Part shown: piece by piece, positions 42,949 through 51,997 of the stretch | Position numbering within the stretch: position 1 is the stretch's first letter | Layout of the letters: every line of letters starts with the position of its first letter | Origin: CAZNXJ01 sp964577115 | GTDB lineage: Bacteria > Planctomycetota > Planctomycetia > Pirellulales > Pirellulaceae | Length of the DNA stretch: 64,000 bases | Direction of reading: 5' to 3' | Assembly: GCA_964577115.1 (NCBI GenBank) | Contig: CAZNXJ010000005.1 | Coordinates: 1-64,000 of the forward strand | Notes under the pieces: generated by a model | What the model saw: the letters and a program-made list of their open reading frames with translations, nothing else | Told to the model about the DNA's origin: nothing | Databases searched by the model: none | Position numbers and translations under genes: made by a program

Positions 42949-44541
42949 ATGCCGACAACGACCAGTTCCCTCGTCGCTCGCCAGACATTTCCGGCTGCGG
43001 TGATCGATATCGGCACCACGTCCATTCGCATGGCGATTGCCGAAATCGACAATGCGGGTGGAGTTCGCAAGCTGGACTCGCTCTCGCAGGCCGTTAGCCT
43101 CGGCAAAGACACATTCACACAGGGATCGATCACGAAGGCCACGATTGAAGAATGCGTACGCGTACTCAAGAGCTATCGGCGAATTCTTGAAGAGTACAAT
43201 ATTGTTCGCTCGGAACAGATCCGCGTTGTCGCCACCAGCGCAGTGCGCGAAGCGCGCAATCGGCTCGCGTTCCTCGATCGCATTTACATCGCCACCGGTC
43301 TGGACGTGCAGCCGCTGGATGAAGCCGAAGTCAATCGGATCACCTACCTCGGAATTCAGCCGCAATTGCAGAGCGAACCGGCGCTGGCTCGAGCGCAGGC
43401 GCTCGTTGTCGAGGTCGGTGGCGGCAGCACGGAATTGCTCGTCGTCCGCGACGGCAATGTTACTTTCGCCAATACCTATCGGCTGGGCTCGCTGCGGCTG
43501 CGCAAGACGCTCGAATCCTATCGCACGCCGACCGTAAAGGTGCGCGAGATCATGCAGACGCAAATTCGCCGCACGATCCAGCAGGTGCGTGACCAGGTTT
43601 CGCGCGCCACGGGCAAGGATGAAGTCGAGCTGATCGCGATGGGGGGTGACGTCCGCTTCGCCGCCACCCAATTGCTGCCGGACCGAAAGCCACACGAGCT
43701 CGTTCAATTGTCCGTCGAACAGCTCCAGCGGTTCACCGACGACATCCTACGGCAATCGCAGGATGAGATCGTTCAGCAATACCACACGACATTTCCCGAA
43801 GCCGAAACGGCGGGCCCCGCGCTTTTGGCGTACGTCCTGCTGGCGAAGGCCTTCAACCGGTCGCACATACTGGTTACCAATATCAATCTGCGCGACGGCC
43901 TGCTGAAGGAAATGTCGCTGGGTCACCGCTGGAACGCCGACTTCAGCAACCAGATCATCCGCTCGGCGATCGACCTGGCCGCTCGATTCGGCGTCGATCT
44001 CGCACACGCTCAGCGGGTCGCCGATCACAGCCGCAGCTTGTTTCATCAATTGCGAGGCGAACATCGGCTCGAGCACCGCCACGAAGTCATCCTGTACGTC
44101 GCCGCTCTGCTGCATGAAATTGGCCAGTTCATCAGCATTCGCAGCCACCATAAGCATGCGATGTACATTATTAAGAACAGCGAGCTATTCGGGCTGAGCC
44201 GCCGGGACCTGCTGCTGGTCGCACTGACGGCGCGGTATCATCGCCGCGCCTCGCCGCAGCCAACCCACGAAGGCTACGCACTGCTCGATCGCGACGACCG
44301 AGTCGCCGTGGCGAAAATGGCAGCGCTGCTGCGCGTGGCCGTGGCGCTCGACGAATCACGCAGCCAGCGTATCAAGAGCTTTCAGTGCCGGAAGGAAAAT
44401 GGCGCCCTGGTCATTTACGTCCCGGGGCTCGACGACCTTTCGCTGGAGCAACTCGCGATGCGCCAAAGCGGTTGGCTTTTCGAAGAAGTGCTGGGCCTGC
44501 CCGTCCAACTGCGGGCCATGCGTTATGGGTCCGAGCGTTGA
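42949..44541 (+). CDS. Ppx/GppA phosphatase family protein with HD-like C-terminal domain
   Basis: A 530-residue exopolyphosphatase or pppGpp phosphatase. The N-terminal actin-like domains carry VIDIGTTSIRMAIAEI near 17, VVATSAVREARNR near 98 and VVEVGGGSTELLVV near 156. The C-terminal half (about 340-530) is the helical HD-like domain (YVAALLHEIGQFISIRSHHK and YIIKNSELFGLSRRD). The neighbouring ppk1 gene favours a polyphosphate role over pppGpp. The ATG at 42949 begins the conserved sequence, 137 bases after the ROK gene. Confidence 0.87.
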   Translation: MPTTTSSLVARQTFPAAVIDIGTTSIRMAIAEIDNAGGVRKLDSLSQAVSLGKDTFTQGSITKATIEECVRVLKSYRRILEEYNIVRSEQIRVVATSAVREARNRLAFLDRIYIATGLDVQPLDEAEVNRITYLGIQPQLQSEPALARAQALVVEVGGGSTELLVVRDGNVTFANTYRLGSLRLRKTLESYRTPTVKVREIMQTQIRRTIQQVRDQVSRATGKDEVELIAMGGDVRFAATQLLPDRKPHELVQLSVEQLQRFTDDILRQSQDEIVQQYHTTFPEAETAGPALLAYVLLAKAFNRSHILVTNINLRDGLLKEMSLGHRWNADFSNQIIRSAIDLAARFGVDLAHAQRVADHSRSLFHQLRGEHRLEHRHEVILYVAALLHEIGQFISIRSHHKHAMYIIKNSELFGLSRRDLLLVALTARYHRRASPQPTHEGYALLDRDDRVAVAKMAALLRVAVALDESRSQRIKSFQCRKENGALVIYVPGLDDLSLEQLAMRQSGWLFEEVLGLPVQLRAMRYGSER

Positions 44542-44699
44542 CGGTGCAGCGTGGAAGGGGAGCATCACGCTTCCGCCAGAACACGGTGTTCCCATGTTAC
44601 AACTCAATCCCTGCCGTGGCGGCAGGAGGCGGTCACGCGGCTGCATGATGAGCCCGACGCCTGAAAGGTAAAAAACTCTTCCTGCTCTCTGCCGAATCC
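44542..44699 (+). promoter_or_regulatory. ppx-ppk1 intercistronic region with two inverted repeats
   Basis: GAACACGGTGTTC (44579-44591) is a 13-base palindrome, and CCTGCCG (44610-44616) pairs with CGGCAGG (44620-44626) over a TGG loop. They may shape or separate ppx and ppk1 expression. The first palindrome resembles a LexA box but has five central bases instead of four. Confidence 0.3.
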
Positions 44700-46817
44700 A
44701 TGGAATCTGCGGAACCACGCTACTTCAATCGCGAACTGAGCTGGCTCGAATTCAATCAGCGGGTGCTCGAGGAGGCTCAGGATCCAGACGTGCCGCTGCT
44801 CGAACGACTCAAGTTTCTCGCCATCACCAGCTCCAATCTGGACGAATTCTTCATGGTCCGCGTCGGCGGGCTCCAGATCCTGCGCGAACAAGGTCGCAAT
44901 AAACCGGACCCGGCTGGGATGACACCGGAAATGCAGCTTGCCGCCATCCGCGAACGCACCAGCCGCATGATGGAGGATCAATACGCCTGCCTGCTCGAAT
45001 CGCTCGACCCGCAACTGGCCGAAGCCGGTATCCGGCGCCTTGAAGGGGGCGATCTGAACGAGCGGCAGCAGATGCTGCTACAGCGCATCTTCGCGGACGA
45101 GATTTATCCAGTCTTTACACCGATGGCGGTCAGCAACGACCAGCCATTTCCGCTGCTTGTGAACCAGACGCTGAACGTCTGCGTGCGTCTGTCACCAGCC
45201 GAAGGCGAAACCGAGCCACGCTGGGCCGTGATCCCGCTCGGCCGCTCAGCCCGGCGCTTCCTGACGCTACAGAGCGAAGGGGGCTACGCCTACATGCTGC
45301 TTGAAGACGCCGTCGCGCTGCACGCAAGCCGCTTTTTCCCCGGCGAGCGAATCGAAGAGTGCGTACCGTTTCGGATCACGCGCAATGCGGACTTGAGCAT
45401 CCGCGAGGACCAGGCGGCCGATCTGCTTTCGGAAATGGAGGAAGTGCTCGACGCGCGCAAGCAGAGCGACTGTGTGCGGCTCGAACTCGCGAGCACCGCA
45501 AGTCCCCTGCTGCGCAGGTTCCTGCAAACGTGCTTGCGGGTGGCCGATGACGAAGTCTTCATCACCCCCGGCCCGTTGGACCTGGCCGCCTTCATGCGCA
45601 TCGCCGAGTTGCCGGGATATGATCATCTCAAGTACGAGCCGTGGCCTCCCAAGCCGTCGCCGGACGTCGATTTGCGGACGAGCATCTTCTCGATCCTCAG
45701 CCGACGGGACGTGCTTCTCCATCATCCCTATGAGAGCTTTGAACCCGTTGTACGGTTGATCGAGGAAGCCGCCGATGACCCCGACGTGCTGGCCATCAAG
45801 CAAACCCTCTATCGCACAAGCCGCAACAGCCCCATCGTCGCGGCCTTGTGCCGCGCCGCGGAAAAGGGAAAGCATGTCACCGCGATCGTCGAACTGAAGG
45901 CTCGCTTCGACGAAGAACGCAATATTGAATGGGCGAAGAGCCTCGAACAGTCAGAAGTGCAGGTCATCTACGGCGTGAAAGGCTTGAAGACCCACGCGAA
46001 AGTCTGCATCATCGTGCGCCGCGAGCCGCACGGGGTGCAGCGTTACTTGCATTTTGGAACCGGTAATTACAACGAAATCACCGCCCGCATCTATGGCGAC
46101 ATCAGCTACATGACGAGCGACGAGGAGCTCGGAGCGGACGCTTCGAGCTTCTTCAACGCGATCAGCGGCTACTCACAGCCACAGCGGTTCCGGAAAATCG
46201 AGGCCGCTCCGATTGGCCTGCGCGAGAAGCTGCTCGAGATGATCCACAACGAAACACAGCGCAAGTTGCAAGGCCAGAAGGCGCAGATCGCGGCCAAACT
46301 GAACTCGCTCGTCGATCCGCAGATCATCGACGCGCTGTACGCCGCGTCGCAGGCCGGCGTTAAGATTCGTTTGAACGTGCGTGGCATCTGCTGCCTACGC
46401 CCAGGCGTCCCGGGACTCAGCGAAAACATCTCCGTGATCAGCATCGTCGACCGCTACCTCGAACACGCACGCATCGTGTACTTTTATCACGGCGGCGACG
46501 AGCGGGTGTTTATCTCGAGTGCCGACTGGATGCCGCGAAATTTAGACCGGCGCGTCGAGCTGCTGGTGCCGATCGAAGATGCGGCTCTGCGCAGGCGGCT
46601 CGTGAATCTCCTGGACGTGTATTTCCGCGACACGGCCAAGGCCCGACGGCTTGAGCCCGACGGCAGCTATACCCGCGTCCGCCCGAGCGGCCGCCGCAAA
46701 AAGCCCGTCCGGTGTCAGCAGGTCTTCTACCAGGAAGCATGCGACGCCCTCAAGCGTGCCGAACAGTCTCGGCGTACGGCCTTCGAGCCGTACCGCGCCC
46801 ATGGCTCCGGCGGTTAA
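44700..46817 (+). CDS. ppk1: polyphosphate kinase 1
   Basis: A 705-residue membrane-associated enzyme that makes inorganic polyphosphate from ATP. The N-domain motif YFNRELSWLEFNQRVLEEA and the NLDEFFMVRV loop are diagnostic. The phosphohistidine lies in VKGLKTHAKVCIIVRR near 428, followed by RYLHFGTGNYNEITARIY. The second PLD-like domain carries RIVYFYHGGDERVFISSADW near 597. Full length for the family. It follows the Ppx/GppA gene by 158 bases, giving a synthesis/degradation pair. Confidence 0.95.
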   Translation: MESAEPRYFNRELSWLEFNQRVLEEAQDPDVPLLERLKFLAITSSNLDEFFMVRVGGLQILREQGRNKPDPAGMTPEMQLAAIRERTSRMMEDQYACLLESLDPQLAEAGIRRLEGGDLNERQQMLLQRIFADEIYPVFTPMAVSNDQPFPLLVNQTLNVCVRLSPAEGETEPRWAVIPLGRSARRFLTLQSEGGYAYMLLEDAVALHASRFFPGERIEECVPFRITRNADLSIREDQAADLLSEMEEVLDARKQSDCVRLELASTASPLLRRFLQTCLRVADDEVFITPGPLDLAAFMRIAELPGYDHLKYEPWPPKPSPDVDLRTSIFSILSRRDVLLHHPYESFEPVVRLIEEAADDPDVLAIKQTLYRTSRNSPIVAALCRAAEKGKHVTAIVELKARFDEERNIEWAKSLEQSEVQVIYGVKGLKTHAKVCIIVRREPHGVQRYLHFGTGNYNEITARIYGDISYMTSDEELGADASSFFNAISGYSQPQRFRKIEAAPIGLREKLLEMIHNETQRKLQGQKAQIAAKLNSLVDPQIIDALYAASQAGVKIRLNVRGICCLRPGVPGLSENISVISIVDRYLEHARIVYFYHGGDERVFISSADWMPRNLDRRVELLVPIEDAALRRRLVNLLDVYFRDTAKARRLEPDGSYTRVRPSGRRKKPVRCQQVFYQEACDALKRAEQSRRTAFEPYRAHGSGG

Positions 46818-46856
46818 CCGATCCAACTTGCTCCGAACGGCTACGGAAACACGCCC

Positions 46857-47342
46857 ATGTCGAAAGTGTTGCTCCTACTCCGCCACGCCAAATCGAGTTG
46901 GAGCGAAGCCGAACAGCCGGACCATGACCGACCGCTGAGCGAGCGAGGCGAGCGGGATGCACCGCGCGTGGGTCGCTTGCTGCGCGATACCGATCGGTTG
47001 CCCGATGCCATCCTCAGCTCGACAGCCGTGCGTGCTCGGCGCACGGCGGAGATCGTCGCCGATCTTTCCGGATACGGCGGCCGAGTTGAGACGTATGCCG
47101 AGCTCTACCTTGCAAGTCCCGAAACGTATGTACGCACACTGCGGACGCTGGACGAGGAGCGGCGGGTGCTGGTCGTGGGCCACAACCCGGGGCTTGAACA
47201 GCTTGCGACACTGCTGACCGGCACACCGCTCACAATGCCCACCGCCGCACTGGCCGAAATCCAGCTCGCTATCGCATCGTGGAGCGACCTGTATCTAGGA
47301 CACTGCGGCGAACTTGTCGATTTCTGGACGCCGAAGCACTAA
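46857..47342 (+). CDS. SixA-like phosphohistidine phosphatase
   Basis: A 161-residue histidine phosphatase superfamily member. The catalytic RHG-type motif is LLRHAKSSWS near 7 and the second catalytic His is in VVGHNPGLEQLATLL near 106; ILSSTAVRARRTAEIV near 52 is the substrate-binding segment. SixA in E. coli dephosphorylates phosphohistidine on phosphotransfer proteins. It starts 39 bases after ppk1, so a shared transcript is likely. Its target in this organism is unknown. Confidence 0.85.
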   Translation: MSKVLLLLRHAKSSWSEAEQPDHDRPLSERGERDAPRVGRLLRDTDRLPDAILSSTAVRARRTAEIVADLSGYGGRVETYAELYLASPETYVRTLRTLDEERRVLVVGHNPGLEQLATLLTGTPLTMPTAALAEIQLAIASWSDLYLGHCGELVDFWTPKH

Positions 47343-47440
47343 CGGCGACGGCGTTCGAAACAGTCGCGTACGGGGAAGCGCCCGGCGGCTCGACGAGCAG
47401 AACGCTCGCCGGTGGATGGGGGAAACGGAGGAGCGATGCT

Positions 47441-47659
47441 CTACTCTTGCGGGCCGAGCGTCTGGGCGCGTTCGGCGCTGCGTTTCGAACGGCCGGCTCG
47501 TGGGGCCGCCAGCGGCAGCCAGCGGTCGACGAGCTTCTCGAGGGCTGCATCCATGGCCGCCTCGTACTGCGCGAAGGGTTCGTAATCGACAACAATGCGT
47601 CCAGGGCCGCCGGGATCGTCGGCCAAGAGAACGCGGGCGGGAAGAGGATTCTCAAGCAT
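47441..47659 (-). CDS. small hypothetical protein
   Basis: A 72-residue soluble protein starting MLENPLPARVLLADDPGGPG, followed by RIVVDYEPFAQYEAAMD and an amphipathic helix (ALEKLVDRWLPL), then a short basic tail. The even mix of residues and the amphipathic helix suggest a true protein, but no family is known to me. The frame also has an upstream ATG at 47695. It is convergent with the SixA-like gene and has a palindrome about 160 bases upstream. Confidence 0.5.
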   Translation of the reverse strand: MLENPLPARVLLADDPGGPGRIVVDYEPFAQYEAAMDAALEKLVDRWLPLAAPRAGRSKRSAERAQTLGPQE

Positions 47660-47813
47660 AGTCGTATGGCTGCCCGTGACGCATTGTCGCGCCACCCCAA
47701 AGCCGCCGCGTGAAACGAAAACGGCGGCGTGATCCCATTCGTTGTCCGTACTCCCGGCGAGTATTTACGGTGCGCCGAGAGCTTCACGAGCCTGCCTCGT
47801 TTCTCAGGCTCCC

Positions 47814-47830
47814 TTAGCATGACATGCTAA
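47814..47830. promoter_or_regulatory. perfect AT-rich palindrome, possible operator
   Basis: TTAGCAT (47814-47820), GAC, ATGCTAA (47824-47830) is a perfect 7-3-7 inverted repeat in AT-rich surroundings, followed by CTGTAAAAAATG. It lies about 155-190 bases upstream of the two possible starts of the minus-strand hypothetical gene. No T run follows on either strand, so a protein-binding site is likelier than a terminator. Confidence 0.4.
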
Positions 47831-47987
47831 CTGTAAAAAATGTTCGCAATTCGCCACCAAGAGGGAAGGGTGGCCCTGAAAACTGGCCAGTGGCAGCGTG
47901 TGGGCAAGACAGCGGAACTAGCTGGACATTGCAGACGAGGCCGAAGAGTTTTCGGCCAGCGTAGGGTGAAGGGCGGATGGAGGGTTT

Positions 47988-48036
<49 letters not shown>

Positions 48037-48506
48037 CGGGTTCGGCGGTCAGGGCTCAGAGGGCGCGGCGTCTGGAGAGTTTGGGAGACTAGCTCCGTCG
48101 ATTCTGCTCGTTGAACTCGGAACCCTGTCTCGGACTCCTGCGCCGGGAGCTCTCCCGCGAGAGCCGTGCTGCGCGTTGAGCGCCTGGTGGGTTGATCTTG
48201 TGGATTTTTCCGGAATCTTCTAAAGTTCCGCGCTCGAATTGGTGCAGTGCGCGCAGAGAAGAGGGTGGTTCGAAATTCTTGACCCGCTCGAGAACTTTCG
48301 AATTTCCCCGAGCGTAGGAGAGCGTGTGGCGCAAGGAAGCCCTCCTCTCGCCGACTGACCATTCGGTCACGTGTCATCGACAAAACGCATCGCGGCGGAG
48401 TACGTGGTGGCGTTTTGGAAACAAGGTGGTCACGCTGCGACAGCTCGATGCGAGCACCTGTTGCCAAATGGCAGCGGAAACTCGCGCTGAAACGCAGGAG
48501 GATTCG

Positions 48507-48545
48507 ATGTCGCCGAACTGGCATAGTCGTTTCCGCCACGTGTGA
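48507..48545 (+). CDS. possible 12-residue peptide with strong ribosome binding site
   Basis: ATG at 48507 opens a 12-residue frame (MSPNWHSRFRHV) and is preceded at five bases by AGGAGG (48496-48501), one of the best ribosome binding sites in the window. It may be a leader or regulatory peptide, or a chance match. The same frame stays open upstream to 48324, but that part shows no protein character. Confidence 0.25.
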   Translation: MSPNWHSRFRHV

Positions 48546-48924
48546 ACGCTACAGGAAGTCACCGGCAAGAATCCGTTGATGCAAGGCGGCTCGCGGGTCG
48601 ATAACTTGGGTGCGATCGCGAGGTCACATCCCGGCCACGGACAGCCCCCTCGGACACGGATTGCGACGCCGACAAGTACGTTGCGATTTTTGCGTTAAGG
48701 GACGTTGGATTGACGCCCGGGCCGGATGTGCTGATTTGGAGCGGCTGGCGAATATCGCGGAGCAATCGGTTGCTGCCGCGCCTGCCAGAAGCTTCCTTCT
48801 CCGGTACCCCGGCGGCTCGCCGGCGCCCCCACAAACGACCATCCGATAGCGGTGGAGCGATCTGCCTTTCCGGACGAACATTCTCGCCGTCTCACGTCTA
48901 GACGCGTCCGGCAGCTCGCCTACC

Positions 48925-49221
48925 ATGGGGGACAATGTGATGTATGTTTACGGCTCAATGCACGTTCACGGTCCACAATCGATCCAGGGACCGCACCGAG
49001 CGATGGCGAGTCCTTCGCACGCTGCCGCAGCTTATTCCTCACGAGGTGCCGACCAGTTGGACATTTCACCCCAAGCTGAACTGCTCAGCCGCATACGCGA
49101 CATTCCGGAAATCCGCGTTGATCGTGTGATGCAACTCCGCGAAGCCATTCAGTCCGGCAAATACGAAACGCCGGAGAAATTGGACATCGCACTCGACCGG
49201 CTGCTCGACGAAATCGCCTGA
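48925..49221 (+). CDS. flgM: anti-sigma-28 factor FlgM
   Basis: A 98-residue protein that binds FliA and blocks late flagellar transcription until the hook is complete and FlgM is exported. The first ~45 residues are flexible and His/Ser/Gln-rich, as expected for the unfolded export end. The C-terminal sigma-binding helices are clear (SPQAELLSRIRDIPEIRVDR and REAIQSGKYETPEKLDIALD), ending RLLDEIA. It stands alone, 7.7 kb downstream of fliA. An alternative start is ATG at 48940. Confidence 0.88.
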   Translation: MGDNVMYVYGSMHVHGPQSIQGPHRAMASPSHAAAAYSSRGADQLDISPQAELLSRIRDIPEIRVDRVMQLREAIQSGKYETPEKLDIALDRLLDEIA

Positions 49222-49600
49222 CGGCTCGGTGGCGGTCTCCCGCACCGCCGCACTGCCGCCTCGCCGCATTCGTAATGGCTCACCTGCGGACGCCCAGGCC
49301 ACGCCTTCCAGCGTCCGCGAGCGACGGGCCGAGCGCACGGCAAGCGCTCGGCGCACCCGCTCCCGCCCAAGTTCGCTGCTCGCACCCGAGGTCCGTCCTC
49401 GAGTGCAGGGGCCGTTTCCAAGCGGTATTCCGCACGGGTTCGGTCAGGCGGCGCAGAGCCCCACGAAGCACTTCGTCGAAAGGCCTCCGTCACATTCGGT
49501 GGACACCGTGTCTCCTGGACGTCGCTCTCCAACGTCACGCTCCAGGGATTCCTCGGGTTCCGAACGCTCTCTGGGTCCGGCGTTCGGAACCCGTTTTTTT
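49222..49600 (+). other. structured non-coding region after flgM, possible RNA
   Basis: No credible gene occupies the 380 bases between flgM and a strong terminator. The region can form several perfect hairpins, among them CCGAGCGC (49330-49337) with GCGCTCGG (49345-49352) and ACGAAG/CTTCGT. It could be a long flgM 3' untranslated region or an independent structured RNA ending at the terminator. I checked by eye for tmRNA, RNase P, SRP and 6S hallmarks and found none. Confidence 0.35.
49554..49600 (+). terminator. strong intrinsic terminator downstream of flgM
   Basis: CGGGTTCCGAACGC (49554-49567) pairs perfectly with GCGTTCGGAACCCG (49580-49593) over a 12-base loop and is followed at once by seven T (49594-49600). 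This is a textbook Rho-independent terminator for plus-strand transcripts, and it insulates the Fur-family gene from upstream transcription. Confidence 0.88.
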
Positions 49601-49642
49601 GCGCGCCGCGGCTGCCCCTGCGGCCCCCTGGCACTCGGCCCA

Positions 49643-49670
49643 TTGCAAACCCTGGCCGGCGGCCTACAAT
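49643..49670 (+). promoter_or_regulatory. candidate promoter of the Fur-family gene
   Basis: TTGCAA (49643-49648), a 16-base spacer and TACAAT (49665-49670), a five-of-six -10 element. Transcription would start about 100 bases before the regulator's ATG, just after the terminator at 49554-49600. The AT-rich leader that follows is unusual for this window. Confidence 0.5.
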
Positions 49671-49780
49671 TGCCTTATTGATACTGGCGACTCACAGAAA
49701 ACCCCGAATTTTTTCGCACGTTTTCTGACATTTTGTCTCAATAAGCTTCTCCTGTTTCTTTTCTCGTCGGGTTCTTGTCC

Positions 49781-50284
49781 ATGCCAGAGAGCTTTGCGCT
49801 CCGGAAAGTTGAAGTTGCGCTGACGCCGGCCGAGCGTTTCGAGGAGTACCTCCAGAGTCGCGGGATGCGGAACACCGAGCAGCGGCGACTGATGATTGAG
49901 TACGTGTTTCGCGAACACGACCACTTCGACGCCGACGGTCTGATCGATCGGTTGCCCCGGAAGGGGCAGCCCGGTTATGTCAGCCGACCAACCGTCTACC
50001 GGACCTTGAACGAATTTGTTGATGCCGGGCTCCTGCGTAAGTTCGAGCTGGACGGGCGCAGTGTGTACGAGCACGATTACGGCTACCCGCAGCACGATCA
50101 CCTGTACTGCAAGAAGTGCCAGAAGTTGATCGAGTTCCACAGCGCCGAGCTGCTGCGGCTGCGCGAAGCGGTCGCGGAAAAGCATCGCTTTCGCGTGCTG
50201 GGACACCGTTTGACCGTCACAGGCATTTGCGAGAAGTGCCGCTTCGCAACGCGCCGCGTCAAGCGGCTCGTCGATCAGGTGTAG
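49781..50284 (+). CDS. Fur family transcriptional regulator
   Basis: A 167-residue metal-dependent repressor. The winged helix carries MRNTEQRRLMIEYVFREHDH and the recognition helix SRPTVYRTLNEFVDAGLL. The dimerisation domain has HDHLYCKKCQKLIEFH (metal ligands and the first CxxC) and a second CxxC near the end (GICEKCRFATRR), together a structural zinc site. It is a Fur/PerR/Zur relative; the metal specificity cannot be assigned by eye. ATG at 49781 is preferred over a TTG six bases earlier. It is convergent with purB. Confidence 0.9.
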   Translation: MPESFALRKVEVALTPAERFEEYLQSRGMRNTEQRRLMIEYVFREHDHFDADGLIDRLPRKGQPGYVSRPTVYRTLNEFVDAGLLRKFELDGRSVYEHDYGYPQHDHLYCKKCQKLIEFHSAELLRLREAVAEKHRFRVLGHRLTVTGICEKCRFATRRVKRLVDQV

Positions 50285-50315
50285 CCGCTCGTGATCAATC
50301 GGCCGAGGACGCTCG

Positions 50316-50338
50316 GGCGGCTGCGCCGCGCTGCCGCC
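50316..50338. terminator. GC hairpin between convergent fur-like gene and purB
   Basis: GGCGGC (50316-50321) pairs with GCCGCC (50333-50338) over an 11-base loop, in the 53-base space between the two stops and touching the purB stop. No T run on either side, so its efficiency is uncertain. Confidence 0.3.
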
Positions 50339-51765
50339 TAGACGGTCACTTCCGCGCTCGGGCCGCTCACATCGCCGCATTGTTGCCGCAGCGGCTCGAC
50401 AACCTGGCTGATGAACTCGTCGACCTGCTCGGCCGCTCGCCCTACAAACGCCCGCGCGTCGGTCGCCGCGTCGACATCAATTCCAGCGAAAGCGGGATCG
50501 CTGCGCAATCGATCGAGCAGATCATTGGCCCGGCCGTAGCGCTTCACCTGCTCAGCCGCCGCCACACTGTGCTGCCGGATCCGCTCGTGCAGTTCCTGCC
50601 GATCGCCACCCGCTCGGACGGCCGCCATGAGCAGGTTCTCGGTCGCCATGAACGGCAGCTCCTCGTTCAAATGCCGAGCGATCACGGCGGGATAGACGAC
50701 CAGCCCTTCGGTGACGTTCTGATAAAGAATCAGGATGGCATCGATGGCCAGCATCGCTTGCGGGATCACGATGCGGCGAATGGCGCTGTCGTCGAGCGTC
50801 CGTTCCATCCACTGCGTCGCGACGGTTTGTGACATGGCTGCCGGCAAGCTCATCACATAGCGGGCAAGCGAGCAAATCCGTTCGCTGCGCATCGGATTAC
50901 GTTTGTAGGCCATGGCCGAGGAGCCGATTTGTTCTTTCTCGAACGGCTCTTCGACTTCCTTGCGGCTGGCCAGGAGCCGCAGATCGGTGGCCGCTTTATG
51001 AGCGCTATGGGCGATCCCGTCGAGCACACCGAGGATCTGCGCGTCGACCTTACGGCTATACGTCTGCCCGGTCACGGCGTACGAGTCGGAAAATCCCAGC
51101 TTTTCGGCAACGAGCTTCTCGAGGCGGCGCACCTTGTCATGATCGCCGTCGAACAGACTCAGGAAACTCGCCTGCGTGCCGGTCGTTCCTTTGGTGCTGC
51201 GCGCCTTGAGCGATTTCTGGCGGTGCACAAGCTCTTCGAAGTCCATCACGAGGTCATAGGCCCAGAGCGTCGCGCGTTTTCCGACGGTCGTAGGCTGAGC
51301 TGGCTGGAGGTGCGTGAAGGCGAGGCAGGGCAGGTCGCGATATTGCTGAGCGAACGAGGCGAGTCGATCGATGACCGCCAGCAACCGGCGGCGAATCAGC
51401 TCGAGTGCTTCGCGCATCAGGATCAAGTCCGCGTTGTCGGTCACGTAGCAGCTCGTTGCGCCCAGATGGATGATCGGCCGAGCGGCCGGGCACTGGTCGC
51501 CATAGGTATGCACGTGCGCCATGACGTCGTGCCGCAGACGGCGCTCGTGAGCACGAGCAGCTTCGAAGTCGATGTCGTCGACATGAGCCCGCAGTTGCTC
51601 GATCTGTTCGGGCCGAATATCGAGCCCCAGCTCGCGCTGCGCTTCGGCCAATGCAACCCACAGCCGCCGCCAGGTGCTGAAGCGGCGCTGGTCGCTGAAC
51701 AGCTCGGCCATCTCGCGCGAAGCGTACCGAGAAACGAGTGGATTGACGTAAATGTCGTGCGTCAT
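50338..51765 (-). CDS. purB: adenylosuccinate lyase
   Basis: A 475-residue enzyme of the fumarase/aspartase superfamily that releases fumarate twice in purine synthesis: from SAICAR and from adenylosuccinate. The superfamily signature GSSAMAYKRNPMRSE is near 288, the catalytic His region is THLQPAQPTTVGKRA near 147, and HLGATSCYVTDNADL is near 93. The ATG at 51765 begins the MTHDIYVNPLVSRYAS start; the open frame reaches 51843 but is Thr/Pro-rich there. Monocistronic by layout, convergent with the Fur-family gene and divergent from hisH. Confidence 0.95.
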   Translation of the reverse strand: MTHDIYVNPLVSRYASREMAELFSDQRRFSTWRRLWVALAEAQRELGLDIRPEQIEQLRAHVDDIDFEAARAHERRLRHDVMAHVHTYGDQCPAARPIIHLGATSCYVTDNADLILMREALELIRRRLLAVIDRLASFAQQYRDLPCLAFTHLQPAQPTTVGKRATLWAYDLVMDFEELVHRQKSLKARSTKGTTGTQASFLSLFDGDHDKVRRLEKLVAEKLGFSDSYAVTGQTYSRKVDAQILGVLDGIAHSAHKAATDLRLLASRKEVEEPFEKEQIGSSAMAYKRNPMRSERICSLARYVMSLPAAMSQTVATQWMERTLDDSAIRRIVIPQAMLAIDAILILYQNVTEGLVVYPAVIARHLNEELPFMATENLLMAAVRAGGDRQELHERIRQHSVAAAEQVKRYGRANDLLDRLRSDPAFAGIDVDAATDARAFVGRAAEQVDEFISQVVEPLRQQCGDVSGPSAEVTV

Positions 51766-51997
51766 CTGCGTGGTCGTCGTCGAAGCGGAGGGGGGCGTCG
51801 GGAATCGAAAGCCGAGAGTGCGGCGCGGATCATTCGTTCGCACCGAGCGTCAGGGGTCCCGTTGGCGGTCGAACGCCGCAGGCATTATCTTGGAAGTTTC
51901 GCCGGTCGACTAGGGCGTGCCCAGGGCCGGCGCGCGAACCAGCCATTCGATCCCGTCCTCTAATTGCATACACGCCCCACGCGGACTCGCCAGCACT

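Noticed and set aside
44579..44591. LexA box upstream of ppk1
   Set aside because: GAAC and GTTC are separated by five bases, whereas the Gram-positive-type LexA box needs four; ppk1 is not an SOS gene.
48268..48300. Promoter at TTGACC in the gene-poor region
   Set aside because: No acceptable -10 element follows at 16-18 bases and no gene lies downstream within a reasonable distance.
49149..49643. 164-residue minus-strand protein opposite flgM and the terminator
   Set aside because: It runs through the perfect terminator stem and is Arg/Ser/Pro-rich with no domain, so it looks accidental.
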